Positions 1-9,015 are shown, counted from the first letter of the stretch. The stretch is DNA of 64,000 nucleotides from Oscillatoria nigro-viridis PCC 7112 (GCF_000317475.1 NC_019729.1:2556501-2620500), one strand, 5' to 3'. Numbers and translations: made by a program. The notes: a model not told the origin generated them from the letters alone.

Positions 1-408
1 GCACAGAAGAGTAAGTGGTACATTCGCTTTTTTGTTCCGGGTCCTGATGGAAGATATACACCTGGAGTGTCTGTTGTATCCAGTTCCAGGGTTCCTAAAT
101 TGGTAAGCGATCTTAAAAAAGCGCACCAGAAAATGGAATTTCTTCAACAACAGAAATATTCAGGAAGATTTTCAGAAGATTTTGTCCTGAGCGGTGAAGT
201 TAGTGAGACTTTAGCCGTGACAGTCTCTAGTGAAACATCACACTTCCTATTTTGGAGCTATAAAAAGACAAGGTTGCACTTCTTGGTTTCAAGTAAGACC
301 AACACATTTAGTACGTCTTTCGACTCAGATGATGTCAAAATGGTCATAAGCATACTATCTTTAGCAGAAGACTTGGCAGCTAAACTTATTAATCAGCTAG
401 AGAGTTGA
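1..408 (+). CDS. Partial hypothetical protein, 5' end outside window
   Basis: The frame is open from the first base to a TAG... TGA-type stop at 406-408, so the gene probably starts upstream; a GTG at 67 could also serve as a start. The visible 135 residues begin with an aromatic-rich stretch (KWYIRFFVPGPDGRYTPG) and end in a helix-like, leucine-rich tail. I recognise no family. The stretch lies just before a GIY-YIG nuclease gene on the same strand, in a region that looks accessory. Without the N-terminus no function can be offered. Confidence 0.45.
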   Translation, partial: AQKSKWYIRFFVPGPDGRYTPGVSVVSSSRVPKLVSDLKKAHQKMEFLQQQKYSGRFSEDFVLSGEVSETLAVTVSSETSHFLFWSYKKTRLHFLVSSKTNTFSTSFDSDDVKMVISILSLAEDLAAKLINQLES

Positions 409-502
409 AGAGCAGTAGCCAGAAGCCTTTCGCTGCAGTTGATGATGGTTGTAACAGAATTTGTGGGATTATGATTTCTGTGCAATTAGCCTTCTTGCCT
501 TC

Positions 503-880
503 ATGCCAACGAATGATTCTGACCTACAAATCCAAGCACGAAGAATTCTAGACGCGATTGCTTTTATTCCTTTTGAGCAATGTCAACCCTTGACCCGTGG
601 GTTTGAGACCATTCCTGCGCGTCCTGGCATTTATGCAATCAGGCACAGAACTGATGGATTGCTCTACATCGGTAAAACCAAGAGCTTACGAGGTCGCTTC
701 AGTGGTGGGCACAAAGCTTTTTTGTGGGCATGGCTCGATAAATATAGCGCTGAAGACATACGGATTGCAGTACAGACAATTTCTCACTGGCAGAACCCTG
801 CGTTACTATTGGAGCTAGAAGCCATCATTCTAAGAGCTACTGAACCCCCTTACAACGTCCAAATTCCAACTGAGATGTAA
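503..880 (+). CDS. Small GIY-YIG nuclease-domain protein
   Basis: The 125-residue protein carries the two signature strands of the GIY-YIG fold: GIY at residues 42-44 and YIG at 55-57, followed by an arginine-rich helix start (SLRGRF, 61-66) and a late glutamate-rich helix (LLLELEAIILR), matching the metal-binding Glu of the family. GIY-YIG domains cut DNA in repair proteins, homing endonucleases and restriction enzymes. This one stands alone without a DNA-binding partner domain. I chose ATG 503; a TTG at 461 would add 14 residues. The next gene starts 4 nt after its stop, so the two are probably co-transcribed. Biological role is unknown; free-standing versions are common in accessory DNA. 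Confidence 0.8.
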   Translation: MPTNDSDLQIQARRILDAIAFIPFEQCQPLTRGFETIPARPGIYAIRHRTDGLLYIGKTKSLRGRFSGGHKAFLWAWLDKYSAEDIRIAVQTISHWQNPALLLELEAIILRATEPPYNVQIPTEM

Positions 881-884
881 AGCC

Positions 885-1091
885 ATGCAAGCCAAACTTC
901 AAGAGCAACTTTCCCTCGCTGATGCCGAAGTTATTTTAGGACGTTTTCCTGAACGAATTCGTGCTGCCCTAATTGCTCGTGCTGCTGAAATTGAATATCC
1001 AATCGAAGCAGTCATTGAGATGGCGATCGCTAGTTTCCTTGACACAGAGGCATTAGGTTTTGCAGATTGCAAACCAGGACGCGGACAATAA
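885..1091 (+). CDS. Small hypothetical protein, partner of the GIY-YIG gene
   Basis: A 68-residue, alanine- and glutamate-rich, mostly helical protein starts with ATG 4 nt after the GIY-YIG gene, which implies co-translation. It contains a HIP1 octamer in frame (1022-1029 region). No domain is recognised. The short length, helical character and tight coupling would fit a small DNA-binding or inhibitory partner, but nothing in the sequence proves this. It is followed by an attC-like inverted repeat. Confidence 0.55.
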   Translation: MQAKLQEQLSLADAEVILGRFPERIRAALIARAAEIEYPIEAVIEMAIASFLDTEALGFADCKPGRGQ

Positions 1092-1115
1092 CAGCGTCAA
1101 CTGGCGATCGCCGCG

Positions 1116-1200
1116 GTCTAACAACCCGGTTGGAGCGGACTACCGAAAGATATTGGTGGTGATGCAAAAGTTATTTCTAGCCGCTCAACCGGAACCTTGC
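1116..1200 (+). repeat. Integron attC-like imperfect inverted repeat
   Basis: GTCTAAC at 1116-1122 fits the attC R'' core RYYYAAC. It is followed by arm CCGGTTGGAGCGG (1126-1138), which pairs with CCGCTCAACCGG (1181-1192) except for one unpaired G, the kind of extrahelical base attC sites carry. The expected right core GTTRRRY is not intact: ACCTTGC is present at 1194-1200. The site lies 25 nt after a small gene, where an attC belongs. It may be a decayed attC or an unrelated hairpin. Confidence 0.4.
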
Positions 1201-1281
1201 TTTTGGCTGCAACAATGCTTCTAAATTATCTGCCAGTGTTTAAGATTAAGCTATTCACCTCTAATTGCTGGAGTTCAGTCT

Positions 1282-1926
1282 ATGAGAAAGCCACAAACTG
1301 TTAAAGCTTTGGAAGACCTAGGACGGGTTCAACTCTCTAAGAGTTTTTTCATGCGTGAGTTTCTTTATTCAGAAATCTCTCAAATTGAAGGTATCCCTAA
1401 CATTCCTAGCGATCCTGACTTGGCGATCGCAGCAGGAAAGAATTTGTGTGAGAGGGTGCTTGAACCAATTCAAGATGCGCTTGGTCGGATTAGTATCCGT
1501 TCAGCCTATCGTTCTTGTGCGGTGAACGCCAAAGGAGCAGAGAATAAAAATCAGTACAACTGTGCCAGTAATGAGTCCAACTATGCACAACATATCTGGG
1601 ACGTAAAAGATTCAGATGGGTATATGGGAGCAACAGTATGTATTGTTGTTACATCATTCATCCCTTACTATGAACGCACTCAAGATTGGACAGCATTGGC
1701 ATGGTGGATACATGACCACATTGATGCTTATGCAGAAATGACATTTTTCCCAAACTATGCAGCGTTCAACATTAGGTGGAGCGAGAATCCTAATGTTTCA
1801 AAGAAAATTTCTAGCTATGTACAAAACCCGCATACTGGTAAGAATAGCGGGTATTTGACAAAGGAAGGGATGGATAATTTCTTAGGTTTGCACGAGCAGT
1901 TTTACCAAGAATTTATCGATCGCTGA
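1282..1926 (+). CDS. Peptidase M15-like conserved hypothetical protein
   Basis: The 214-residue protein has the layout of M15/VanY-like zinc peptidases: a motif SIRSAYRS near residue 75, an Asn/Cys segment, and an AQHIWD motif near residue 103 that could supply the zinc-binding His and Asp, followed by AWWIHDH. No signal peptide is visible. Such proteins cleave peptidoglycan stem peptides, as in D-Ala-D-Ala carboxypeptidases and phage endolysins; the assignment here rests on motif resemblance only. ATG 1282 follows a weak purine-rich region. Its stop codon ends one base before the stop of the convergent helicase gene, so the two 3' ends touch. Confidence 0.45.
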   Translation: MRKPQTVKALEDLGRVQLSKSFFMREFLYSEISQIEGIPNIPSDPDLAIAAGKNLCERVLEPIQDALGRISIRSAYRSCAVNAKGAENKNQYNCASNESNYAQHIWDVKDSDGYMGATVCIVVTSFIPYYERTQDWTALAWWIHDHIDAYAEMTFFPNYAAFNIRWSENPNVSKKISSYVQNPHTGKNSGYLTKEGMDNFLGLHEQFYQEFIDR

Positions 1927-3612
1927 CTAACCATGTCCTTGAACTTCTATGCGATAGTTGTAGCCCTGTTCAGTCAGAAACAGTTGCCGGTGTCGGGCAA
2001 AATCCTCCTCGCAAGTTTGTAGCGATACTAATGTATAAAAGCTGGCATTGTGTCCGTCGGATTTCGGGCGGAGAATTCGTCCGAGGCGCTGCGCTTCTTC
2101 TTGGCGAGAACCATACTTTCCCGATACTTGAATTAACACATCGGCATCGGGTAAATCGACGGCAAAATTGCCCACGCGAGATAGAATTAATCCGGGAATC
2201 TCTTTGTGACGGAATGCTTCGTATAACCGATCGCGATCAGCCTGTTTTGTCTTCCCCGTAATCAGAGGCAATTCGGTCATTTTGGCGATCGCATCTAACT
2301 GTTCGAGATACTCACCGATAATTAAAATACGGTGTCCCGCCTCCTTTTGCAACAAACTTTGCACCACATCCAACTTCGCTGGATTTTCCGCAGCAATGCG
2401 AAACTGATTGCGGCGGGGCGCTAGGGCATATTCCATTTTTTCCGCCTCATTTTGGGCGACGCGGATTTCCGTACAATTGGCAGTGGCAATAAATCCCTGT
2501 CCTTCCAATTCGCGCCAAGGTACGTCATAGCGCTTCGGCCCAATCAACGTGAATACATCCCCTTCTTTCCCGTCTTCGCGAATCAATGTCGCAGTTAAAC
2601 CTAACCTGCGTCGTGCTTGTAATTCAGCGGTGATCCGAAATATCGGTGCAGGTAATAGATGGACTTCATCATAAATAATCAATCCCCACGATTCCGCATT
2701 AAACAACTCGAAATGCGGGAATTCATCATCTTTATTCGATCGATAACTTAGCATTTGGTAAGTCGATAGGGTGACAGCAGCCGTCTGTTTGGTGACACTG
2801 CTGTACTCAGCGATCGCATCCTCAGTTAAACTCGTTTTGTCTAATATTTCCCTGCGCCACTGGTGCACTGAAGTCAAACTGCTGGTGAGGATGAGTGTCT
2901 TTTGCTTTACCAAACTCATTGCTAACATCCCGACTATGGTTTTACCAGCGCCGCACGGTAGGACGATCGTCCCGCTTCCACCTTTTACCTCCCCGTCCTG
3001 ATAGAATGCCTCTGCTGCTTCTTGTTGATAAGCGCGCAACTTAAAGGGCAAGTCCGCTAAAGTACGATCGCGCAAAGAAATCCCTAATTCGGCACCCTCG
3101 ACATATCCAGCCAAATCTTCTGCCGGATAGCCCACCGCTAGTAAAGCTTGCTTGAGTACGCCGCGATTCCCGGCATCGACTTGAAAGCAAAGATCCGAGA
3201 TGCGCTTGCCCAACATTGGTTTGACGCGATCGTCCCGTACCAGCAATTCCGCTAGCGGCAAATCGGCAATTCGCAGTTGTAAATCGGGGCTAGCCGCATC
3301 GATTCTTTCAATTACAGTTAATCCATACCGCGCCCCCAACAGTTCAATTTCCTGCGCTACGGACTCAGGAATGGGATACTTGGCATAGTTTCGCAAAGCT
3401 GCGATCGCCTCTTCAACTGGCATTCCCGCCGCCCGCGCATTCCACACGCTGAGGGGCGTGATGCGATAGGTGTGGATGTGTTCGGGACTTTTGATTAATT
3501 CGGCAAAGGGGGCGATCGCTTCTCGCGCCTGTTGTGCTGTGGGTGCGTGAACTTCTAGTAAGATCGATCGGTCGCTTTGCACGATCAAAGCATTTTCGGG
3601 AACGTAATTCAT
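1927..3612 (-). CDS. XPB/Rad25-type superfamily 2 DNA helicase
   Basis: The protein shows ordered SF2 helicase motifs: an N-terminal damage-recognition-like region, Walker A PCGAGKT, motif II DEVH, motif III-like GLTATL and a C-terminal QRLGRILRP (motif VI). This arrangement, with the RED-like segment REDGKEGD after GLTATL, is that of bacterial XPB. Bacterial XPB unwinds DNA 3'-5' and is thought to act in repair; its in vivo role in cyanobacteria is unsettled. I prefer ATG 3612 (561 residues) over a TTG at 3630 that lies inside a HIP1 site. The same-strand gene upstream encodes a Helicase_C_3-like partner, 368 nt away across a repeat-rich gap. Confidence 0.88.
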   Translation of the reverse strand: MNYVPENALIVQSDRSILLEVHAPTAQQAREAIAPFAELIKSPEHIHTYRITPLSVWNARAAGMPVEEAIAALRNYAKYPIPESVAQEIELLGARYGLTVIERIDAASPDLQLRIADLPLAELLVRDDRVKPMLGKRISDLCFQVDAGNRGVLKQALLAVGYPAEDLAGYVEGAELGISLRDRTLADLPFKLRAYQQEAAEAFYQDGEVKGGSGTIVLPCGAGKTIVGMLAMSLVKQKTLILTSSLTSVHQWRREILDKTSLTEDAIAEYSSVTKQTAAVTLSTYQMLSYRSNKDDEFPHFELFNAESWGLIIYDEVHLLPAPIFRITAELQARRRLGLTATLIREDGKEGDVFTLIGPKRYDVPWRELEGQGFIATANCTEIRVAQNEAEKMEYALAPRRNQFRIAAENPAKLDVVQSLLQKEAGHRILIIGEYLEQLDAIAKMTELPLITGKTKQADRDRLYEAFRHKEIPGLILSRVGNFAVDLPDADVLIQVSGKYGSRQEEAQRLGRILRPKSDGHNASFYTLVSLQTCEEDFARHRQLFLTEQGYNYRIEVQGHG

Positions 3613-3640
3613 AGGTTGTTGCGATCGCAAATAATATCAA

Positions 3641-3718
3641 TTCCGGTTGCACCGGAATGATTGTTGACTGTTGACTGTTGACTGTTGACTCGATTTTATG
3701 ATTCCGATGCAACCGGAA
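3641..3718. repeat. Inverted repeat enclosing four TTGACTG heptamers
   Basis: An 18-bp arm (3641-3658, TTCCGGTTGCACCGGAAT) is repeated in inverse orientation at 3701-3718 with one mismatch. Between them lie nearly four perfect TTGACTG copies (3664-3690). Each arm is itself nearly palindromic. The unit sits directly upstream of the helicase start. Confidence 0.75.
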
Positions 3719-3775
3719 ACGATATAAAAGGCAGATAAATACAGAGAATTTTAATTGGTTTTAGATAATTGTAGG

Positions 3776-3936
3776 GGTGAAGCAGTAGGGCGATTGTCCC
3801 TGCAATAAATTTCAGGATTTGTATCCGACTGCTTCACCTTGGCGCGAGTGCGATCGATACCACGGGACACTATCTTCTACCAATTTTAAACGAAATAACA
3901 GTATTCTTGTCCCCCCCCTTTGCAAGGGGGGGCTAG
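3776..3936. repeat. Hairpin-forming intergenic repeats
   Basis: An 11-bp perfect inverted repeat (GGTGAAGCAGT 3776-3786 with ACTGCTTCACC 3828-3838) is followed by a C8/G7 block around TTTGCAA (3911-3932) that can fold into a GC-only hairpin. Both lie between the two helicase-module genes. The first could end transcription from the upstream gene; no U-tract is visible. Confidence 0.5.
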
Positions 3937-3979
3937 GGGGGGTCAAAGAGTGTTGCACGATTTTAGAGAAAAAGTATTA

Positions 3980-5845
3980 CTATTTATCCCGCTGGGGCAA
4001 GACGTAGCCGATCTGCCGCAGGGCGTTGCGAAATTTAGTTTCCTGGAATAATGGAACTGCCAAAGTACGATCGCCCGCTAGCTGACAGAATTTTTTGGTA
4101 CGGGAATCATTGGCAATCAACACTGCTAAATGGGCGTTAGCACATTCAATTAACTTAGCAGTTCCTAAGTCTTGCAAACTATTCGATCGTTCTGTAACAT
4201 CCCTCAGAAATTGCTGTACGGTTTCCGGTAGCGGTTCGATACTTCTTGTCTCTAAAACTTCTTTAAATTCTGCTAGCGGGTATCCGGCTTCAATGGCGGT
4301 AAATAGCTTTTGTCGGTCGAGTTGCCAGACGACATCTGAAACTTTTTTAGCATAGAGATCGAGGACGATCGCATCTGATGTCGCGATGCCTTCTCCTGCT
4401 ACAACAATATCTAAATTGGGCAGTACCCGGAGTGTTTGACGGAACTCAATTGCTGGCGGAGTGTAATTGTGAGTCAATCCCAAACAGTAAGCCCCCAAAG
4501 CTGTCAGGCGAAAAGAAATTAAGCCGTCGTAGCGGCTGAGAAATCTCAAATCGTCCGTTCCCCAAAGATCGTCAAAATCGCTGGGTACGAGGGACGGATC
4601 GGCATAGGCAACATCAATTATTCCCAGGGTAGCAACATACTCAAACAACAGGCAGCGCATATATCTTTCTTGCAGGATATGCCAATCGTGACTGCCGGAA
4701 TATCCTAAGTTACCGTACCCAAATTCAGAAATATAAAGATTGTCGGGATCGCGCGTTACTTCAAACCGATTCCCCGTTGCCAACATATACCTGCTAAATT
4801 CGCTAAACAGAACCCATTTACCGACAGGACATTCTGCTAGCCTTGAGGCGATCGCCTCTCTCCGCCCCGCCGTCGCTGTCATGCCGCGCGCGCCCTTGCC
4901 GGTTTGTCCTTTAATCGCATCAATGCGGCGAAATTCATCAAAAGTGTTTGTTTTTAACCAGCGCTTCCATGCTGTCTGTAATCCTTTGGCAGGTGATTCT
5001 TGCAAAGCTTTCTGTCCCGCTTTGGTCAAAACTAGCTTTTTGCCTGATTGTTCGGCGAATTTGCTCGCTTGGGCGATCGCGGCCCAAGCAAAGGATTTGA
5101 TGTTACCAACCTCGTAGAATATATCGCCCTTTTCCAAAGTAGCTTTGCGCTGTTCGTCGTTATAAAAATCACCCCCTTGCAATACAGCGGCGATCGCTTT
5201 CAGAGTTGCGGCACCAGGTAATGCGGTTTTCTCACTAACGGCAACTTTGCCCGACTGAATCAGACGCAAAACTGCTTCCAAATCCTTTGGGGCTGCCCGT
5301 TCCATTTCAAAAATAGTCAAGGGAAGTTCGTACTCGGATACCTCTCTTTTAGATGTACGAAAGTTATGTTTTTCTACACGAACTATAAAATTATCTGGCA
5401 GTACATCGCCAACTACATTTAAGGAATTTCCTTGAGGTTTTGGCACAAACTTCAGCAATTTTTCTTCCAGATCGTAGGGTATCGCAGTGCCGTAGAAGAA
5501 CAAGCACAGTAGGGATGGTTCTCGGTTGTATCCATAGCGATCGCTTGTTCCCCAGTTTGGTTGTTGTCCGTATTTCGCCACAAATACATCGGCATCATAG
5601 CCACCACCTGACCCATGTATAACTTCCGCTACGGCTGCTTTTTGCAGGTCGTCTAATTGCGCCCAAACTTGCTTGAGTTTTTCTCCCTGCATTTGCTCTT
5701 TAATCCCAGCAACCAGGTCAGCTTTGCGGGTTAATTTACGATGGCCCGACAACAGTGCATACAGCTTTTTTAAATCTTCAACAATTATTCCTTCGAGTGC
5801 CTCTTGGAGGGTAGGAACATCATCTATGGTTTGGTAACGCGGCAT
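3980..5845 (-). CDS. Helicase_C_3-like / XPB-associated protein
   Basis: This 621-residue protein lacks Walker motifs but resembles the Helicase_C_3 (XPB/Ssl2 N-terminal-like) family found next to bacterial XPB genes. It opens with a SAP-like segment (LKKLYALLSGHRKLTRKADLV, split here as a helix-loop-helix), and has long wHTH-like middle and C-terminal parts. The start ATG 5845 is preferred to an upstream TTG 5857. Gene order places it upstream of the XPB gene on the same strand, which supports a joint role. Family assignment is from composition, motif pattern and neighbourhood; a helicase-accessory or DNA-binding role is inference. Confidence 0.65.
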   Translation of the reverse strand: MPRYQTIDDVPTLQEALEGIIVEDLKKLYALLSGHRKLTRKADLVAGIKEQMQGEKLKQVWAQLDDLQKAAVAEVIHGSGGGYDADVFVAKYGQQPNWGTSDRYGYNREPSLLCLFFYGTAIPYDLEEKLLKFVPKPQGNSLNVVGDVLPDNFIVRVEKHNFRTSKREVSEYELPLTIFEMERAAPKDLEAVLRLIQSGKVAVSEKTALPGAATLKAIAAVLQGGDFYNDEQRKATLEKGDIFYEVGNIKSFAWAAIAQASKFAEQSGKKLVLTKAGQKALQESPAKGLQTAWKRWLKTNTFDEFRRIDAIKGQTGKGARGMTATAGRREAIASRLAECPVGKWVLFSEFSRYMLATGNRFEVTRDPDNLYISEFGYGNLGYSGSHDWHILQERYMRCLLFEYVATLGIIDVAYADPSLVPSDFDDLWGTDDLRFLSRYDGLISFRLTALGAYCLGLTHNYTPPAIEFRQTLRVLPNLDIVVAGEGIATSDAIVLDLYAKKVSDVVWQLDRQKLFTAIEAGYPLAEFKEVLETRSIEPLPETVQQFLRDVTERSNSLQDLGTAKLIECANAHLAVLIANDSRTKKFCQLAGDRTLAVPLFQETKFRNALRQIGYVLPQRDK

Positions 5846-6048
5846 AATTTTTGGCAATTCGCCTGCTGCAAAATTGTTTGTGCTACCAACTATAACAACT
5901 TTTCCCGATTTGTAATTTGAATTTTTGTTACAAATTCCAGAAGTCTGGTTTAATATTTATTGTTAAACAGACGCTATTTTTATCTGATAACTTACAAAAT
6001 TAGACGCTTTAAAAAACTCGGAATTACACCACTACTCTAGAACGTAGA

Positions 6049-6101
6049 GTGCGTCGCTACCAACAATCTCCAAGCAGCTTCAATATCTCGTGGCGACGCA
6101 C
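6049..6101. terminator. Inverted repeat between two minus-strand genes
   Basis: GTGCGTCGC (6049-6057) pairs with GCGACGCAC (6093-6101). It lies just downstream of the minus-strand gene ending at 6109 and could form its terminator, though no T-run follows. The same GTGCGTCGC motif recurs in cyanobacterial intergenic repeats. Confidence 0.35.
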
Positions 6102-6108
6102 CATACAA

Positions 6109-6561
6109 TTAGTTGAGAGAAAATGACAGAGTGTAACTAGCACTTCCTCGTTCTGTACCTACATCTATTTGATATTTTCCAGTTTTGGAAACCACTCCCG
6201 ACCATATTTTTGAATTTGTAATAATCGTCTTTTTGTTCGAGTCTATGACTTTAAACACAGCATTATTTTCAAGTGATTTGACATTGACTTTGATGTTTTG
6301 CCCTTTTTTAACTGCGACAAAATAACTATTGAAAGTGCCAGGCACTACTCTTTCTTTTTTTACTTCCGCTGAACGAACACCTTCTAGAAACTCAGTTTGC
6401 TCTTTTTGTACAGCAGCTAAAACAGTAGATATTTCTGAGATAGTTGGGGTGGTAATTAGGTTAGATAAGGCTTTGACTGAAGCCGGAAAAATCAGCGATG
6501 CACTTAAGCCGATCGTCAAAATATTGATCGGTAAATTGAAAAATTTTGCTAGTGTTTTCAT
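6109..6561 (-). CDS. Secreted hypothetical protein with PPC-like beta domain
   Basis: The protein has a clear signal peptide (basic MKTLAKFF, then a hydrophobic stretch ending around ASVKALS). The mature part of about 120 residues is beta-rich, with GTFNSYFVAVKKGQ, an alternating core, and a C-terminal TGKYQIDVGTERGSASYTLSF. That last pattern is typical of PPC-type (bacterial pre-peptidase) beta-sandwich domains, which are small exported ligand- or carbohydrate-contacting modules. I chose ATG 6561; GTG 6573 is possible. There is no operon partner. Function is unknown. Confidence 0.65.
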   Translation of the reverse strand: MKTLAKFFNLPINILTIGLSASLIFPASVKALSNLITTPTISEISTVLAAVQKEQTEFLEGVRSAEVKKERVVPGTFNSYFVAVKKGQNIKVNVKSLENNAVFKVIDSNKKTIITNSKIWSGVVSKTGKYQIDVGTERGSASYTLSFSLN

Positions 6562-6839
6562 GGAGTTTAACACTTTTGTGAAATTGATTTACTTGTACGA
6601 TTATAGCTGAAGGGATCTGTCTGCGTGCGATCGCCCTTGCCGAGCGACTAATTTTAGCTTTGGCAAACTGTCAAGCGATTTGAGATTGGAGATTTTAGCT
6701 TGAAGCCTAAGATGTGGGATAATTTTGTACGATCGGGACTTACGCATTACTGTAAAGTTGCCTGCGGGCGCCCAAAAGTAAGATCGCCCGTCAACCGTGT
6801 TACCAAAAAAATTGCCAGTCCAGGACGCACAAAAACCTT

Positions 6840-6908
6840 CAGAAACCGGGTTCCTTGACAAAAAACTACACTTTCAAACAGATTCCCTGACAAGAAACCC
6901 GGTTTCTG
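6840..6908. repeat. CAGAAACCGGGTT inverted repeat pair
   Basis: CAGAAACCGGGTT (6840-6852) is mirrored by AACCCGGTTTCTG (6896-6908), each next to TTGACAA. The same core is a palindrome at 18886-18900 and a half-site at 55393-55405. It lies in the 5' region of the aspartase gene. Confidence 0.6.
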
Positions 6909-6964
6909 ACCAACTGTGCGTAAGTTCTGTTTGCACAATTCCTAATTATCACAAACCAGACGAT

Positions 6965-8389
6965 ATGACTCAACACCCAACCATCAGCTACCGCACCGAA
7001 AGCGACTCGATGGGAGACAAACAAATCCCATCTAATGTTTATTACGGCATCCAAACCCTGCGGGCAGTTGAAAACTTTCCGATCAGCGGCATTAAGCCTT
7101 TATCAACATACGTTGATGCTTGTGTTTTAATTAAAAAAGCAACGGCGATCGCCAATGGCGAACTCGGCTGCATTCCCCAAGACATCAGTCAAGCAATTGT
7201 CCAAGCAGCAGATGAAATCCTAGCGGGCAAATTGCGCGACCAATTTGTAGTTGATGTCTACCAAGCCGGGGCCGGAACTTCTCACCACATGAATGTTAAT
7301 GAAGTTCTTTCAAATCGCGCTTTGGAAATTATGGGCGATGAAAAAGGCAACTACAAGCGCGTCAGTCCTAACGATCATGTAAACTACGGTCAATCGACAA
7401 ATGATGTGATTCCGACTGCGATTCGGATCGGCGGATTGTTGGCCTTAGAAAAAACTCTGTTTCCGGCTTTGTCGGAGGCCGTAGTCGCCCTAGAAAACAA
7501 AGCAGAAGAATTCAAAGATATTGTTAAATCCGGCCGCACTCACCTGCAAGATGCTGTGCCGGTTCGACTCGGCGATACCTTCGGCGCTTGGGCGCAAATT
7601 CTGAAAGAACATACCTTGAGAATTGACAGGGCATCCGATGATTTGACATCCCTGGGATTGGGGGGAAGTGCGGCAGGAACAGGCTTAAATACTCATCCTG
7701 AATACTGTCAAAAAGTTGCTGAAATTCTCTCAGAATTAATCGACCAACCCCTGAAACCAGCAAGGCATTTAATGGCAGCTATGCAGAGTATGGCGCCGTT
7801 TGTAAATGTCTCCGGTGCACTGCGAAATCTCGCTCAGGATTGCGTTAAAATCTCCCACGACTTGCGTTTGATGGACTCCGGGCCGAAAACGGGTTTGAAA
7901 GAAATTCAACTGCCTCCCGTGCAACCGGGTTCGTCAATTATGCCGGGAAAATACAATCCTGTGATGGCAGAAATGACATCGATGGTGTGTTTTCAAGTTA
8001 TGGGTTACGATAGCGCGATCGCCCTGGCAGCCCAAGCGGGACAATTAGAATTGAACGTGATGATGCCCCTGATTGCCTACAATCTCATTCACAGCATCGA
8101 AATTTTAGGCAATACCATCAGCGCGCTGACTGCACAATGCCTCGAAAAAATTGAAGCTAAGGGCGATCGGTGTCTTGCTTATGCTGAAGGTAGTCTCGCC
8201 CTCGTTACCGCCCTCAACACTCACATCGGCTATCTCAACGCTGCCGCCGTCGCCAAAGAATCTCTAGAAACCGGCAAATCTTTGCGGCAAATTGTGCTAG
8301 AACGGGGTTTAATGAGTGCAGAAGACTTGGCAAAAGTTCTAGATTTAGAAAAAATGAGTGCGATGCCAACATCTTCTGCTAACGTATAG
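6965..8389 (+). CDS. aspA: Aspartate ammonia-lyase (aspartase)
   Basis: Aspartase reversibly removes ammonia from L-aspartate to give fumarate, feeding the TCA cycle in the cytoplasm. The 474-residue product has the full fumarase/aspartase pattern: YGIQTLRAVENF near the N-terminus (typical of aspartase), SGRTHLQDAVP, and the superfamily signature GSSIMPGKYNPV with the catalytic serine. Length matches the family. The frame is open further upstream to 6797, but ATG 6965 begins the conserved part and the upstream codons run through a dispersed repeat. A hairpin with a T-run at 8493-8536 ends the transcription unit. Fumarase C is the nearest alternative and is less likely given the N-terminal motif. 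Confidence 0.88.
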   Translation: MTQHPTISYRTESDSMGDKQIPSNVYYGIQTLRAVENFPISGIKPLSTYVDACVLIKKATAIANGELGCIPQDISQAIVQAADEILAGKLRDQFVVDVYQAGAGTSHHMNVNEVLSNRALEIMGDEKGNYKRVSPNDHVNYGQSTNDVIPTAIRIGGLLALEKTLFPALSEAVVALENKAEEFKDIVKSGRTHLQDAVPVRLGDTFGAWAQILKEHTLRIDRASDDLTSLGLGGSAAGTGLNTHPEYCQKVAEILSELIDQPLKPARHLMAAMQSMAPFVNVSGALRNLAQDCVKISHDLRLMDSGPKTGLKEIQLPPVQPGSSIMPGKYNPVMAEMTSMVCFQVMGYDSAIALAAQAGQLELNVMMPLIAYNLIHSIEILGNTISALTAQCLEKIEAKGDRCLAYAEGSLALVTALNTHIGYLNAAAVAKESLETGKSLRQIVLERGLMSAEDLAKVLDLEKMSAMPTSSANV

Positions 8390-8492
8390 GCGATCGCAGG
8401 AATCAGCTAGAAACTAGAAGGCTGAACTCGATTTAATTCTGCCTTCTGTCTTCTAAGTGCTGCCCGATCGCTGTCACAGGTTAAAGTTAAAC

Positions 8493-8536
8493 AATTCAGA
8501 ATTCATTTTTTTTAGATTTAATTCTGAATTTTTTTT
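8493..8536 (+). terminator. Rho-independent terminator-like hairpin
   Basis: AATTCAGAATT (8493-8503) pairs perfectly with AATTCTGAATT (8520-8530) and is followed by seven or more Ts. It lies about 100 nt after aspA and 28 nt before the next start codon, so it may end aspA transcription. The stem is AT-rich. Confidence 0.6.
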
Positions 8537-8563
8537 ATAGTCTAAAGTTGGGGAGCAAGATTT

Positions 8564-8890
8564 ATGCGCGCAGGTTCTTTTGCCAAATTAAGTCAAGATA
8601 AAGAGAACACAACTCAAGTGACATTTCATTATGTGGAAGGTCAGGCTGAAACTTTCACTATTCCGATGCCTGCACAAGAATTCCAAGAGGAAGTGCTGAC
8701 TTTGTTAAATCAACCTTGGTTGACTTTCCATTTAGCAGATCAAACGGTTTTTATCTGCACGTCCAGGGTGGTAAAAGTCGAAGTAAAACCTGCTATCCCT
8801 GAACTGCAAGGTCAAGGAATATTCTCTAACTCGCTGCGAGTTAGTACCATGCAGCGGGCTGCTGTTGGTAGATTGCCGATGAATAGTTAG
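8564..8890 (+). CDS. Conserved cyanobacterial hypothetical protein
   Basis: The 108-residue soluble protein has no signal peptide or membrane helix. The N-terminal half forms alternating beta strands (TQVTFHYVEGQAETFTIP), followed by an amphipathic helix and a strand-turn segment WLTFHLADQTVFICTSRVVKVEVKP. This looks like a small beta-rich fold. GGGGAG just upstream of ATG 8564 is a good ribosome binding site. I recall similar proteins only from cyanobacteria; function is unknown. Confidence 0.65.
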   Translation: MRAGSFAKLSQDKENTTQVTFHYVEGQAETFTIPMPAQEFQEEVLTLLNQPWLTFHLADQTVFICTSRVVKVEVKPAIPELQGQGIFSNSLRVSTMQRAAVGRLPMNS

Positions 8891-9015
8891 GCTTCATTTG
8901 TATTGAGATGATTGTTGGTAACGCAGGCGCAGAGCACCCTGCTTAGGGTGTTCCGTGCCTGCGTTACATTGAGATTATTCCCGATCGATAACCAAGTACA
9001 AATTAATTCATAATT

